A stretch of 23,300 bases of DNA, taken from IMG/VR virus record IMGVR_UViG_3300031977_002338, positions 1-23,300 of that record, one strand, 5' to 3'. The notes under the pieces are model-generated. The model made no database searches and had not been told where the DNA came from. It saw only the letters and a program-made list of their open reading frames with translations. The DNA is from a virus. The position numbers and the translations under genes are program-made. Shown here one piece after another: positions 1 through 8,773 of the stretch. How positions within the stretch are numbered: the stretch's first letter is position 1; each line of letters begins with the position of its first letter.

Positions 1-569
1 CCAACACCTGTCAGCAAATAATTTGTTTTTGTCACAGGTATGAAAGATGAAACGTTCTTTAAGTAAGCAAACCAAGTTTTTACGAATGTTTCAAAATTGA
101 TTATTTCATTTGATTGTTTTTCAGTTAACCCACTTACAAAGGAATTATAAAGTTGTTGAGTATATTCACTATAAATTCTTGTTGGGTCGTTATAGGCTTG
201 GTATGCCTTCATATCAAAGATTTTTTCATTTGTGTCTTGTGTTTTAAGGACCCCGAGAATTGTGGCGTTTCTCATATGAGACGCAAACTCTTCAAAAGCA
301 TCAACAACAAAATTAAGGGCCAAAAGGTTTGACCGACCCACTGTTCGTAGAGGCTTTAGATTTTCATACGACGGAGTAATTGTGTTCTGCCTTTGGTCTA
401 TGCGTCCATAGTATTGCTTGTCATACCAAGTGTCAAGGGGAATCTTTATATCCGTGGGATAGATAGCCTCTCTATACATTACTCTCTGGAAATAAAGCGC
501 AAAAGAAGATAGACCGTTATTGCCGGAAGGATTCTGTAAATCAAATGGTGTGTAATCGAAAGTAGTCAT
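1..569 (-). CDS. Structural protein of unknown role, 3' end cut by left edge
   Basis: An open frame starts with ATG at 569 and runs without a stop to the left edge, giving about 189 residues. The product begins MTTFDYTPFDLQNPSG and contains YYGRID near residue 70. I recognise no domain, signal peptide or membrane segment. The upstream gene ends in a TAATG overlap, so its stop and this start share bases and the two are probably translationally coupled. Its place at the end of the tail and baseplate run suggests a baseplate or other virion component, but that is position-based inference only. The real gene is longer than what is visible here. Confidence 0.75.
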   Translation of the reverse strand, partial: MTTFDYTPFDLQNPSGNNGLSSFALYFQRVMYREAIYPTDIKIPLDTWYDKQYYGRIDQRQNTITPSYENLKPLRTVGRSNLLALNFVVDAFEEFASHMRNATILGVLKTQDTNEKIFDMKAYQAYNDPTRIYSEYTQQLYNSFVSGLTEKQSNEIINFETFVKTWFAYLKNVSSFIPVTKTNYLLTGV

Positions 570-3500
570 TAGTCTTTTCCTAATGTTACACGCTGGTTAA
601 AGCTTTGTCTACTCGCTTCTTCTGACCCAAGAGCCGCCGCGGCATCTTCCACCAATACTCGCTCTGCTTCGGCAGCTTCAGAAAAAGCGCTAGTGGCTGC
701 CTCAACGTCCCGGCCCAATATTTCTCTTCTAACAACATCATGTGGAGGATCTTCAGGCTGAAAGCCCTCCTCAAAGAAACGACCAACATCTCCTGTCGCA
801 GGAAGAAGTTTGTTGTCCTTAAATTCAATGCCCTCATGAAGCGCGGATATTGAAACATCAAAAGAAGAAGGTGTAACTGTTGACTTTACAGAGGTAACCA
901 AGTAGTAACCGTGTAGACCTAGATAATCTAAATATTCTTGGCTTGCCCCCAACAAAGAAGGATTAATGTAAATATACATACCGTTTTTATATAGAGTGTT
1001 GCCCACTAAATCAATATCTGCTGAATAAAGCTCTCTTAACTGTTCGGCGCCTAAAGCCCCTTCTTTTTGAATTCTCGATTCTCTCAAGTAAGCTTGATCT
1101 TGTCTAGAGAAGTTAATTGTTTTTACCAAACCACAAGCAGACCCCAAATAGTGATGGTATATGCCACGATTTGTGTCGTTATCATAACTTTTCATACCCT
1201 CCAGCCCTCTAGGGCGGGAATCAGTTGAATAAAGCAATAGACCCAATTTTGTCTGTGCAGAGTCTAGCCCGCAGCGAACTTCGGCTTGTGCCTCTCCTAC
1301 CTGTTTTGCAGGATAAGTTTCATTGGAAATAAATTCGTTTATCTTTCCCTGCTTTAGTCCCAAAGTTAATGGCTGTGCATCAAATCTTTGTTGGAAATTG
1401 AATTCCTTTCCAAAACATTTAGAAGAAAGTGCCTTTGTGATTAAGTCTTTACATATATCTTTAATAAAGTAAAGCAAGAAATAAGTGTTCTTTTCACTTT
1501 TTACAACATTGTCTTTAAACCAAAGTTGGAAAGCGTCCAAAGATATAGGGATATCGCCTATGTTCATTGTTCTGTAAATACCATTTAATTCGGTGTTATC
1601 TAGTGGATTCTCTTTTGATGCGGCATCAATAAAGGAAATGTCCTTCAAATCATACCCGCAATTAACTAAATCTTCTAAATTCTTAAACTTAAATGCTTGC
1701 AAAGGATCGATCATTTCTACATCTGATATAAACATTTGAAAATTAAGTGGCTTTGCACCATCTGCGGCGTTTTTCTGGTTATTAGATTTTATTTCTTCAA
1801 TAACAGTATCGATCAGGTCTCCCAAAAAGAAGAAAGGAATGTTGATTTTTTGCTGATCTGTTAGCTGATCAAAAGTTTTAACCGCAGTGTTGGAAAAAGC
1901 TTCGCCTGTTTCATTGCCGCCGGCACCCGGACTCTGCTCAATAGCATTTAGAAGTTCATTATTGAACTCTGGAATTGTTTGAAATTGGAATGTTTCGTCT
2001 GTTTCTCTTCTTTTAACTCTTCTTTGCCTATCTGTAGGCGACAGATCCTTATAAGGAGTTAAAGTTAGCTCATTAGGGTTTAATGAAATATTATATATTC
2101 TTGAATCTCCAGCCTTCGACGGTCCGGCTGTGGCCGAAGAGAATATTCTTTTTAGAAGCTTCTTATACTTAACATTTCTATCAATGTTTTTTAGTTTTTT
2201 GATTTCTTCTAACAATTCTTTCTTTTTTTGTTTATCTCCCGCTAATGGTTTATCTGCGCGCTCGTTAAGCACCTCTGATTCTTTTTCTTTTTCTTCTATA
2301 TCTTGTTCAATTAGTTTTGAACTAACATCAAAAATGTCTGCTGTTTTGCCAGTCAACAACCCAGCTAAACTTGCTTGATATTGAACGGTTAACTCTAAAG
2401 TTCCATTTTGATTAAAATTAATCTGATGCTGGGTCATCTGTAAAAACAAAGAAATTCTAGAATCGTTAAATGCCTCTTCTAGAGCTTCGGCTTTTTCATC
2501 ATTTTTTGTTAATTGCTTCAATGCCTCAATGGGGGGAGTAGCCCATCCAGCACATATCTTAACTCTGAAATTGTGCCCTTCATAATCTTGATGAAGCTTA
2601 TTCCTTAAAAGATCATCAGAACAAGGTTTTTCATCTGGCTTTTCATTACCAGTTTGTTTATTTCTTAATTTTCTGACTCCTGGGGAATTAATGATTAAAT
2701 CCAAGAAATTAGGCTCATCTTGTCCAGCGGAGCGTGCCCCATTAAAGAAATCGTTAATGGACTGAAAATACATCACCAATGTGGCCGAGATGTTATTATC
2801 CACTTCTGCTGGCTGGACACCATCCAGTGCCCAAGAGAAAGATTTGATTCCAGCACCGGGTGCCCTTCCAGCGGCACCATCTAAAATATTTTGAACGTCG
2901 TTTTGTGTCAAGAAATTTGGAATTCTTAAATCTTTCTCAATTGACCTACCATTTCTATCTAATTTGACATTTCCCACATCATCATATTCAAGACGCGATA
3001 TCTTCAAGTAGGGTGTTAAGAGTCCGTAAACCTCGGGACATATATTTAAAAATTCTCGAATATAGCCGGATTTGATTCCATGTTGAATTGTGTTTATAAC
3101 GCTACCCGGGTCACCATTGTTAGAGACTTTAACAATATTTTTGTAATTTGATGCAAACGCACCATTCTCTCTTTGATCAACAAGCTTTGAAATGTTTTCC
3201 AACAAAAAGCATTGGAAATCAAAGGGAGTTAATTTAGGAGGTGGACCCTTTGGCGGTATTAGTTCTTCTGGACGATCAATAATGGCCGCACCAGCAACAG
3301 TCTGGGCACTCCGCGCCGTTTCCTCTATCTGTTCTAATACTTCAGGAATAAGATTGTTAATAATTTCTTCTGTTTTTTTGTCTATGCACTCCTGTGAAAT
3401 TAAAGCTCTGTCGCCTATATTTACTCGACCCGGGTCAGAGCCAAGCCCACCGCTTGTTCCAAAAGCAAATTTAATTAATATTTTGGCTACATCTTTGTAG

Positions 3501-4291
3501 ATTTTTCTGAAATTTGTGACAGCGCGCCGATTTGAGGCAGGCACTCGTAAGATTTCCTGGCTAAACAATTGCTGTATTTCAGCTGTAGGAATTCCAGGCT
3601 TAGCTCCTTTCCTAATCAGATCAACAATCGTAGTAGAGTCTTGCTGAACCGCGGAAAGTCCCCCATACTGTGAGATAATTGAATTCACACCCAGACTCGA
3701 TACATCTCGCATTGCAAATGGCGCGGTTGTATAGATATTAAAAAACAATAAAGTTTGAAGATCTTCAAAGGTTAAAGATCTGTACCCCTGTTCGGCGCGG
3801 GTCCTATTCAACAAAAAGTTGAAGATATTAGTATCCCTTAAGCCTCGGTAATTATCTCCTTGTTTAGTAAATCGAAATGTTCCTAGTTCTTCAGACCTAA
3901 AGCGGAAAAGCCAATCATCTTTGCCTTCTAGCAGTTCACTAATTCTAGGCGCGCTATCGTAAGGTCTAGTAGATTGTCTATCTCCCATTTGGCTTACAGA
4001 AAAACCAAGAATGGTCGACTCTAGGTCAATAAGAATTTGCTTTGATTCTTCGAATGTGTCGCTGGCTCTTAAGTTCCTTCGTACTAAAACGTCAGTATCG
4101 AACTCGTCGTTCTCTATAAGAACATTGCCGTCTGGATCGGGCTTTTTTAATTCTTCTACTATTTCTGGTGCTAAAAGTGTACTAAAATTATAAACAACAT
4201 TTTCTAATGCTAGCTGATTGCACAAACCATCTTCAAGGGTGGATTGTAAGTCCAGCCATTTCTGCGGTGGCTTAAGATCTATATTAGCCAT
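569..4291 (-). CDS. Large (1240 aa) baseplate/hub-like virion structural protein
   Basis: This is the largest gene here, with an ATG start after AGAGGT and a stop overlapping the next ATG. The product is soluble, with no signal peptide or membrane segment. About residues 650-710 are very rich in E and K (EEKEKESEVLNER, KKKELLEEIKKLK) and probably form a helical or coiled-coil linker between two globular halves. The C-terminal part contains NGMYIYINPSLLG followed by YYLVTSVKSTVTPSSFDVSI. This pattern resembles beta-rich ends of phage hub proteins, where a pair of strands precedes a short tail. It directly follows a gp53-like gene, so a baseplate or hub job is likely. I cannot name a T4 counterpart, and no lysozyme or peptidase motif was recognised. 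Confidence 0.7.
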   Translation of the reverse strand: MANIDLKPPQKWLDLQSTLEDGLCNQLALENVVYNFSTLLAPEIVEELKKPDPDGNVLIENDEFDTDVLVRRNLRASDTFEESKQILIDLESTILGFSVSQMGDRQSTRPYDSAPRISELLEGKDDWLFRFRSEELGTFRFTKQGDNYRGLRDTNIFNFLLNRTRAEQGYRSLTFEDLQTLLFFNIYTTAPFAMRDVSSLGVNSIISQYGGLSAVQQDSTTIVDLIRKGAKPGIPTAEIQQLFSQEILRVPASNRRAVTNFRKIYKDVAKILIKFAFGTSGGLGSDPGRVNIGDRALISQECIDKKTEEIINNLIPEVLEQIEETARSAQTVAGAAIIDRPEELIPPKGPPPKLTPFDFQCFLLENISKLVDQRENGAFASNYKNIVKVSNNGDPGSVINTIQHGIKSGYIREFLNICPEVYGLLTPYLKISRLEYDDVGNVKLDRNGRSIEKDLRIPNFLTQNDVQNILDGAAGRAPGAGIKSFSWALDGVQPAEVDNNISATLVMYFQSINDFFNGARSAGQDEPNFLDLIINSPGVRKLRNKQTGNEKPDEKPCSDDLLRNKLHQDYEGHNFRVKICAGWATPPIEALKQLTKNDEKAEALEEAFNDSRISLFLQMTQHQINFNQNGTLELTVQYQASLAGLLTGKTADIFDVSSKLIEQDIEEKEKESEVLNERADKPLAGDKQKKKELLEEIKKLKNIDRNVKYKKLLKRIFSSATAGPSKAGDSRIYNISLNPNELTLTPYKDLSPTDRQRRVKRRETDETFQFQTIPEFNNELLNAIEQSPGAGGNETGEAFSNTAVKTFDQLTDQQKINIPFFFLGDLIDTVIEEIKSNNQKNAADGAKPLNFQMFISDVEMIDPLQAFKFKNLEDLVNCGYDLKDISFIDAASKENPLDNTELNGIYRTMNIGDIPISLDAFQLWFKDNVVKSEKNTYFLLYFIKDICKDLITKALSSKCFGKEFNFQQRFDAQPLTLGLKQGKINEFISNETYPAKQVGEAQAEVRCGLDSAQTKLGLLLYSTDSRPRGLEGMKSYDNDTNRGIYHHYLGSACGLVKTINFSRQDQAYLRESRIQKEGALGAEQLRELYSADIDLVGNTLYKNGMYIYINPSLLGASQEYLDYLGLHGYYLVTSVKSTVTPSSFDVSISALHEGIEFKDNKLLPATGDVGRFFEEGFQPEDPPHDVVRREILGRDVEAATSAFSEAAEAERVLVEDAAAALGSEEASRQSFNQRVTLGKD

Positions 4292-4303
4292 AATAATAAC
4301 CTC

Positions 4304-4642
4304 TTACTTATCGTAATACCTTAAAATGTCCTGCAAAGGCAATGGAATGTAAATTAAATCCCCAACGCTTAAATCAGCTTCTGTTGGCTTTTGATTGAAC
4401 ATGGCAATCACCCACCAGTATTGAGCAGAGTTATAATATTCAATCGCCAACTTAAAATAACGATCGCCTGTTTTCCAAATATGACGAACTCTTGTTAAGT
4501 TCTTTATTTCCTCAACAGTTGGATAAGACATCTCTGGAGTTGAATATTGACGAATAAAATTTACATTTCGTTCTTCTAAAGTTTTTTCGTACAACTCATT
4601 TGTATTGGTTAGGACTCTTCGTCTATCGTATCTTGTAGGCAT
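4304..4642 (-). CDS. Small baseplate wedge-type protein with LysM-like fold (gp53-like)
   Basis: The 112-residue product has the pattern IWKTGDRYFKLAIEYY, QYWWVIAMFN, then LSVGDLIYIPLPL. This is the LysM-like signature of gp53-type baseplate proteins of contractile-tailed phages: a 'GDRyy-A-yY' helix, a 'WW-iA-fN' core and a final 'GD-i-IP' strand. T4 gp53 is longer (196 residues), so this may be a minimal version. The ATG at 4642 is preceded by GGAGGGTGA, which lies inside the last codons of the upstream gene; only two bases separate the genes, implying coupling. The expected role is joining wedges around the tube and hub when the baseplate is assembled. The fold call is fairly secure and the exact structural position is inferred. 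Confidence 0.8.
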   Translation of the reverse strand: MPTRYDRRRVLTNTNELYEKTLEERNVNFIRQYSTPEMSYPTVEEIKNLTRVRHIWKTGDRYFKLAIEYYNSAQYWWVIAMFNQKPTEADLSVGDLIYIPLPLQDILRYYDK

Positions 4643-4644
4643 TT

Positions 4645-5493
4645 TTAATCACCCTCCAGAACCTGTGCATTATTACCTGCTCTATTAAAATCAATCGTGC
4701 CCACTATCTCACTGTCAGCCGGCGCAGCAGTTTGTGATATGATATATTCTTCATAAGTAGCATTTGGATATTTTCCACTAACTGCTCTAGAGCCAAAGTG
4801 ATATCCTCCACCATTCTTTTCATCTTTGTACCAACCCGTTAAATGAGTGTGTAAAACGTTAAAAGTAAGTTGAATGCTTACTTTTTTTGGAATGAAAGTC
4901 TTGCCACCAACCCTATTCACAATTACCTCTTGACCTGTTTGCTCACGAAGTCTGGCGGCTACTGTCCCGGGATCCGAGATAATAGTCTCCTTTTTTCTTA
5001 TCTCGCCATTAGCAATCACTTCCGCACCAACTTCTCTAGTGGCCACAAAACCGCCTTCTGTTATATCAGGACCGTAAGTAACACCATTTAAGTAACCAGT
5101 CAAGTAGCCAAGCTCCGAAGCATCTGAAAGCAAGTTTGTCCATTTCATCTGTATAAGTGGAGCAGCTTTTAAAGTATTTTGAGCCGTTCGTGAGGAGCTT
5201 TCATATACTGGGTATTGAAACTTCACGAGATCCGCTATAGCATTCAAATTATCCTCAGCTTGAGTTATGCTGTCAGACACTACATCAAACCCTAGTGATA
5301 TCGTTCTTTGAGTATTCTCAAACGCTGGAAGTGGATCCATACGACCGTATACAGGCGTTGAGGACCAATTAGAATTAAACTGATCTGAAAACTCGGTTAC
5401 CCATCCTTCGAATTCAACAAATTGAGAAGTGGGCAAGTGTCTAATGAAGATTGTAAAAAACTCGTCGGTTCTTAATGATGGTGCTTGTGGCAT
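4645..5493 (-). CDS. Baseplate tail-tube initiator-like protein (gp48/gp54 type)
   Basis: The 282-residue product starts with a strand-rich region (FFTIFIRHLP, FVEFEGWVTEFSD), then VYGRMDPLPAFENTQRTISL and a helix ending near VKFQYPVYE. This layout, 'W-vyGR-DP-y-nT-R-isL-F-v' followed by a helix and 'YP-Y', resembles tube-like domains of proteins that cap the baseplate and start tube polymerisation. A second beta region contains KKVSIQLTFNVLHTHLTGWY. The gene sits between the tape measure and gp53-like genes, as expected for such a role. The start follows AGAGGAA, which overlaps the stop of the upstream gene. I cannot decide between gp48 and gp54 equivalence from sequence alone. Confidence 0.65.
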   Translation of the reverse strand: MPQAPSLRTDEFFTIFIRHLPTSQFVEFEGWVTEFSDQFNSNWSSTPVYGRMDPLPAFENTQRTISLGFDVVSDSITQAEDNLNAIADLVKFQYPVYESSSRTAQNTLKAAPLIQMKWTNLLSDASELGYLTGYLNGVTYGPDITEGGFVATREVGAEVIANGEIRKKETIISDPGTVAARLREQTGQEVIVNRVGGKTFIPKKVSIQLTFNVLHTHLTGWYKDEKNGGGYHFGSRAVSGKYPNATYEEYIISQTAAPADSEIVGTIDFNRAGNNAQVLEGD

Positions 5494-5503
5494 TTATATT
5501 CCT

Positions 5504-7384
5504 CTAGCCGTTTGTAAATGGGCTAAATGTATTTCTCCCGGCTGTACTATCTAGCGCTTTAACAACAATATTATCGATCTTTTCTTGGCCAACATAGACA
5601 GCGATCTGCTGTGGACCTTGTCCTTGATTCTTCATTGCATCAATAAGCTCTTTAAAATCTTTCTTTGATATGACCTCGGATCCTTGACCACCAGTGATTA
5701 ACATTTCGCCTGGGTGGACGATGGCTTGTTCCGACATAATGGTGCCGCCTTGTTCAAAGCGAGGAGTTGCCGCGGCAACCCCACCAGAAGTTGCCGAAGC
5801 TTTAAGTGCAGCAGCAGTTCCGCCGCCAAGTATACCAATGCCTGCCGACGCAAGCAAAGCGGTACCTATCGGAAGTGAAGTTCCCATTGTAAGAGGAGCA
5901 GCAATAATAGCCGCGACACCGGCAACAGCGAGACCAACTCTCATAAATGCAGATGCTGCAGAAGATGCATCACCCAAGAATTTTGCAAAATCACCTAGGT
6001 ACCCTATTGCAGGAACTAAGAAACCATCAATAAAAGGCTTTGCATCAATTATTAGTTGGTTAAAAGCGTTGGTCAACTGCTCCATCGCGGACTGTGCTTG
6101 TCTGGCTGCTTCGGCTACCTCTTGTTGATTCATTCTTTGAATCTCAAGCTCTTCATTTGATTTGCCTAGAAGCTCAATAGTCTCAGACGTTGAGAGTCCT
6201 AAAGCAGAAGCAAACGCTTCTAGTTCAGCACCACCCAGATCCTCAATAGATTTGCCTGCTTGGTCAAATCCATCACGAAGCATCTTGATTCCTTCAATTG
6301 GATCCTCGTAAGCTGCGTTTAGCATGTCGATAGAATTTAAGAATGGTCCACCCAAGATGGCATTGAACCGACCAACAATCCTACCGGCTTCATCAAAAGT
6401 CTTAAACTTATCGACAACCCCCACAAGAGTTCCCAACTCTGTGCCGAGTGCCTTTGCGGCAACTGCCATCTCTTCAAACACTTCCTGCCCGTCTTCGCCA
6501 AAGCGAACAATAAAGTCTTTGTTGGCTGCGAACTGACCGCCCAATACGTCTATATCAACTCCCAAAGATCTTGCCGTTGAAGCCAAATCAATAAGAAGGT
6601 CATTAGCTTCTCCTACATCCATTCCCAATGTTTGAGTAGCAGTCTGAATAATTTTGGCTTGCGTTCCAAAACTAAATCCAAGCTTCTCAAGCTGAACGGT
6701 TGTTTGAGTTATTTCTTCTTGTTGCTGCTGAGTAAGGTAAGTAAAGTCTGTGAACTCGTTCTTTAGGGACCTAACAGCGCCCGCGACGTCTTCTAGAGAT
6801 ACGCCAGCTGCAATATTTGCCAAAGCAACATCGCGAATAGTTTCATTAAATTCATCCCCGGCACCTGTTTGAGCCTTGAACTGGGCAATAACTTCATCTT
6901 GCCGAAGTCCAAATTGAACCAGCATGTCAACAGCTTTTGCCCCAACAGCTGCCAGCTGACCTAAAGCAAGTTTAGGCGCCAATCCAGATTTGGCAAATTT
7001 TAATAAACTGAAGTCTCCTTGGCTGATTCCTTTTACCATTTTGCCAATTGAGGTTTCGAGACTAAGAAAACCTTGCGTTAAGGATTCAAGTTGAGTTTGA
7101 GTCGCAGCTGCAACCCTAGCATTTTGTTCATGCGCTTTCTGGTTCTCTCTTAGAGCTTCGGTATCTCTATTGATACTCTCTGTAGCAGCCTTGTATGCTG
7201 TTGTTAGGTCTCTTAGGCTATTCTCAAGATCCCCGACACTGTCCCCAGCAGCTTTTCTTTGCTCTATTAGGATTTTAAGCCTATTTATCTCGGCGCGCTG
7301 TTCGGCAGCTAGCTCTCTCTTTACCGCGAGTTGACGCTCTTCTGTTTCTAAAGCGGCTTTAATTTCTTCAAGTGTTAATGCCAT
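5504..7384 (-). CDS. Tail tape measure protein
   Basis: The 626-residue product has the expected composition of a tape measure. Residues 1-115 are a charged helical or coiled-coil stretch (RELAAEQRAEINRLKILIEQ). A long helix-rich middle follows. Residues about 478-526 are strongly hydrophobic and Gly/Ala-rich (VGLAVAGVAAIIAAPL, ASAGIGILGGGTAAAL), like the membrane-interacting segment of many tape measures. The C-terminal region has FEQGGTIMSEQAIVHPGEM, a motif common near the ends of these proteins. The length is close to T4 gp29 (590 residues); by the usual rule of about 0.15 nm per residue, a tail near 90-95 nm would be expected. The ATG follows AGGAG overlapping the stop of the preceding gene. 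Confidence 0.88.
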   Translation of the reverse strand: MALTLEEIKAALETEERQLAVKRELAAEQRAEINRLKILIEQRKAAGDSVGDLENSLRDLTTAYKAATESINRDTEALRENQKAHEQNARVAAATQTQLESLTQGFLSLETSIGKMVKGISQGDFSLLKFAKSGLAPKLALGQLAAVGAKAVDMLVQFGLRQDEVIAQFKAQTGAGDEFNETIRDVALANIAAGVSLEDVAGAVRSLKNEFTDFTYLTQQQQEEITQTTVQLEKLGFSFGTQAKIIQTATQTLGMDVGEANDLLIDLASTARSLGVDIDVLGGQFAANKDFIVRFGEDGQEVFEEMAVAAKALGTELGTLVGVVDKFKTFDEAGRIVGRFNAILGGPFLNSIDMLNAAYEDPIEGIKMLRDGFDQAGKSIEDLGGAELEAFASALGLSTSETIELLGKSNEELEIQRMNQQEVAEAARQAQSAMEQLTNAFNQLIIDAKPFIDGFLVPAIGYLGDFAKFLGDASSAASAFMRVGLAVAGVAAIIAAPLTMGTSLPIGTALLASAGIGILGGGTAAALKASATSGGVAAATPRFEQGGTIMSEQAIVHPGEMLITGGQGSEVISKKDFKELIDAMKNQGQGPQQIAVYVGQEKIDNIVVKALDSTAGRNTFSPFTNG

Positions 7385-7393
7385 TTAAAACTC

Positions 7394-7720
7394 CTAGTTT
7401 TTGAATGGCCACCTTAAGCCTGTTTCTAATTCAAACTTCTTAACTGCACTAGCCAAAGAATATTTAGAATTCATTGTTTTAGGATCATTTAGTCCGTGCT
7501 TAATATAAGAATCCATATATCGTTTTTCACTCTTAAGAGCTTTCATAAATGCGTCAACTTGAGAAGATGTGCCCGTTATATTCATTGGCACATCAAATCC
7601 CATGTAATATAGATCCAGCATCATGCTGCGAACCTTATTGGCAAATGCTGTATAGTAAGCTTCGGTCAGTGGCTTGCCAACTTGGTTAAGATCTATCGCT
7701 TGTTTTATTAAATCACTCAT
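7394..7720 (-). CDS. Small unknown tail-assembly-region protein
   Basis: The 108-residue product is mostly helical and mildly basic, with no Cys, no signal peptide and no membrane segment. Recognisable short segments are YYTAFANKVRSMMLDLYYMG, a central KALKSEKRYMDSYIKHG, and the ending ETGLRWPFKN. I do not recognise the family. It lies between the gp26-like frameshift pair and the tape measure gene, so a role in tape measure packing or tail assembly is plausible but unproven. The ATG at 7720 is preceded by GGGGACC about ten bases upstream, a weak ribosome site, and by a CTATTTA motif at 7744-7750. Its stop overlaps the tape measure ribosome site. Confidence 0.75.
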   Translation of the reverse strand: MSDLIKQAIDLNQVGKPLTEAYYTAFANKVRSMMLDLYYMGFDVPMNITGTSSQVDAFMKALKSEKRYMDSYIKHGLNDPKTMNSKYSLASAVKKFELETGLRWPFKN

Positions 7721-7743
7721 GAGTTATGGTCCCCGTATAAATA

Positions 7744-7750
7744 TAAATAG
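7744..7750 (-). promoter_or_regulatory. CTATTTA motif, candidate late promoter (108-aa gene)
   Basis: The sense strand reads GAACTATTTATATTTATAC, 24 bases before the ATG at 7720. A weak hairpin (AAGAAC / GTTCTT, then TCTTTTTAT) lies just upstream at 7754-7780 and overlaps the stop of the frameshift extension. Confidence 0.5.
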
Positions 7751-7767
7751 TTCATAAAAAGAAAGAA

Positions 7768-7950
7768 CTATCTTGTTCTTGCTTTCTCCATTCTCTCTTT
7801 CTGATCTTTGAACTCTTTTGACAATCTTTCAAGGAACCATCGTCGCAATGCAATGGGAAGATTGTATAGCTCTGTAAAGGACCACCCGCCGTGATGCTTA
7901 AGCAAAAAGAACTCTTCGTATACCGATTGTTGATATTTAGGAGTTAGGCC
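7768..7950 (-). CDS. Frameshifted C-terminal extension of the gp26-like protein (tail-chaperone-like)
   Basis: A frame offset by one base from the gp26-like gene stays open from 7965 to a TAG at 7768-7770. After the T7 run it encodes 60 residues beginning GLTPKYQQSVYEEFF and containing KHHGGWSFTELYNLPIALRR, then WFLERLSKEFKDQKERMEK. The residue pattern (GGWSF, YNLP, RRWF) looks like real, selected protein. It has no ATG before the seventh residue from the end and no ribosome site in a useful place, so it is best read as reached by a +1 or -2 shift at the slippery run. The fusion would be about 334 residues. The position, just before the tape measure, is that of lambda gene T. An undetected non-ATG start or a sequencing indel are alternatives. 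Confidence 0.7.
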   Translation of the reverse strand, partial: GLTPKYQQSVYEEFFLLKHHGGWSFTELYNLPIALRRWFLERLSKEFKDQKERMEKARTR

Positions 7951-8773
7951 AAAAAAAGGCTGCCGTCATTGGCATGCCTACCTTTCCTTCTTCGTGGCAA
8001 AGGGGACAGTTAATGTCAAAACGAAGGTCAAGGTCTGGCTTTATAACGTCGTAAATGTTACGAAGATGTTTTACATCTGGCAAAGGCATTGATTCAACAA
8101 ACTTATTAAGCAACTTTGGATCGGTGTGCTCATTTGCTTGAACAACAATAGACTTTAGAAGCCCTGTGATTGGACTTGCAGTGCCGTTGTTACCAGCAAT
8201 CAAAGAAGCAATCCTTTTTTCATCTCGCGATGTCAGCAAACGAACAAAGATACGAACTTTGGATACTGGCAACTCAAATGAGAAGATACCCTGACCTTCT
8301 ACTTGGACTCCCTCTGGAAGTTCATTGCCTCGCGGCTTAAGTTCGTTCAAATCAAAAGTGTAATCTGATTCTTTACCACAAGAAGGGCACGGTGCTGATA
8401 CATCGTAAAAAGGTCCGAAGCCTGTAATTCTTGTTGCAATAAGAATCGCGCTCTTATCTCCCAAAAGCAAATCGCCAACTTTAATGTTGTTATTGATGAT
8501 AACGGATTCTAATAAGCGATCAATCGCAAGCTCATTCCTAAGGAGCGCTTCCGAAGTTAGAATATCTTCTTCTTTGGCTGTCATGTGCTTGATTTCAATG
8601 ACAGCTTGATTATGAAGCGGGTGTCCTTCTGGATAGAACAAACCTTTGCTCGGCAATTCAACAAATTCTGTTGGATTGACGAATGCGAAAAGGTCTGATG
8701 CTTCTGATATAGGGGGAGTTGGCGCGTCTGGTTGCGGTGCGCCCAACCGCTCTAGGTTATTCCTTCGTGACAA
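7937..8773 (-). CDS. gp26-like baseplate/tail-assembly protein with zinc ribbon
   Basis: The 278-residue product matches the T4 gp26-type family: SRRNNLERLG at the start, VELPSKGLFYPEGH at residues 38-51, and a helical MTAKEEDILTSEALLRN. Two CxxC pairs (Cys129/132 in CPSCGK, Cys256/259 in CPLCHE) should form a zinc ribbon. The only workable start is TTG at 8773: a TGA lies two codons upstream in frame, AAGGTG is well spaced before it, and the next Met is residue 64, after conserved sequence. T4 gp26 is shorter (208). In T4 it is assigned to the baseplate hub; here its place just before a frameshifted extension and the tape measure argues for a tail chaperone role. It follows the tube gene by 19 bases. 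Confidence 0.82.
   Translation of the reverse strand: MSRRNNLERLGAPQPDAPTPPISEASDLFAFVNPTEFVELPSKGLFYPEGHPLHNQAVIEIKHMTAKEEDILTSEALLRNELAIDRLLESVIINNNIKVGDLLLGDKSAILIATRITGFGPFYDVSAPCPSCGKESDYTFDLNELKPRGNELPEGVQVEGQGIFSFELPVSKVRIFVRLLTSRDEKRIASLIAGNNGTASPITGLLKSIVVQANEHTDPKLLNKFVESMPLPDVKHLRNIYDVIKPDLDLRFDINCPLCHEEGKVGMPMTAAFFWPNS
7951..7957 (-). promoter_or_regulatory. Candidate slippery site (T7 run) for ribosomal frameshifting
   Basis: On the sense strand the gp26-like frame reads GCC TTT TTT TGG CCT AAC TCC TAA, so seven T lie just before the stop. A tRNA-Phe on the second TTT can move one base forward or two bases back and still pair perfectly. Either move enters the 60-codon downstream frame. 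A -1 shift would give TTG GCC TAA and end at once, so it is not the useful direction. Homopolymer slip sites of this kind occur in tail-assembly chaperone genes of other phages. Confidence 0.6.

Noticed and set aside
7742-7749. Exact T4 late promoter TATAAATA on the plus strand
   Set aside because: It points away from the downstream gene and would make antisense RNA; it arises from overlap with the sense-strand CTATTTATA motif.
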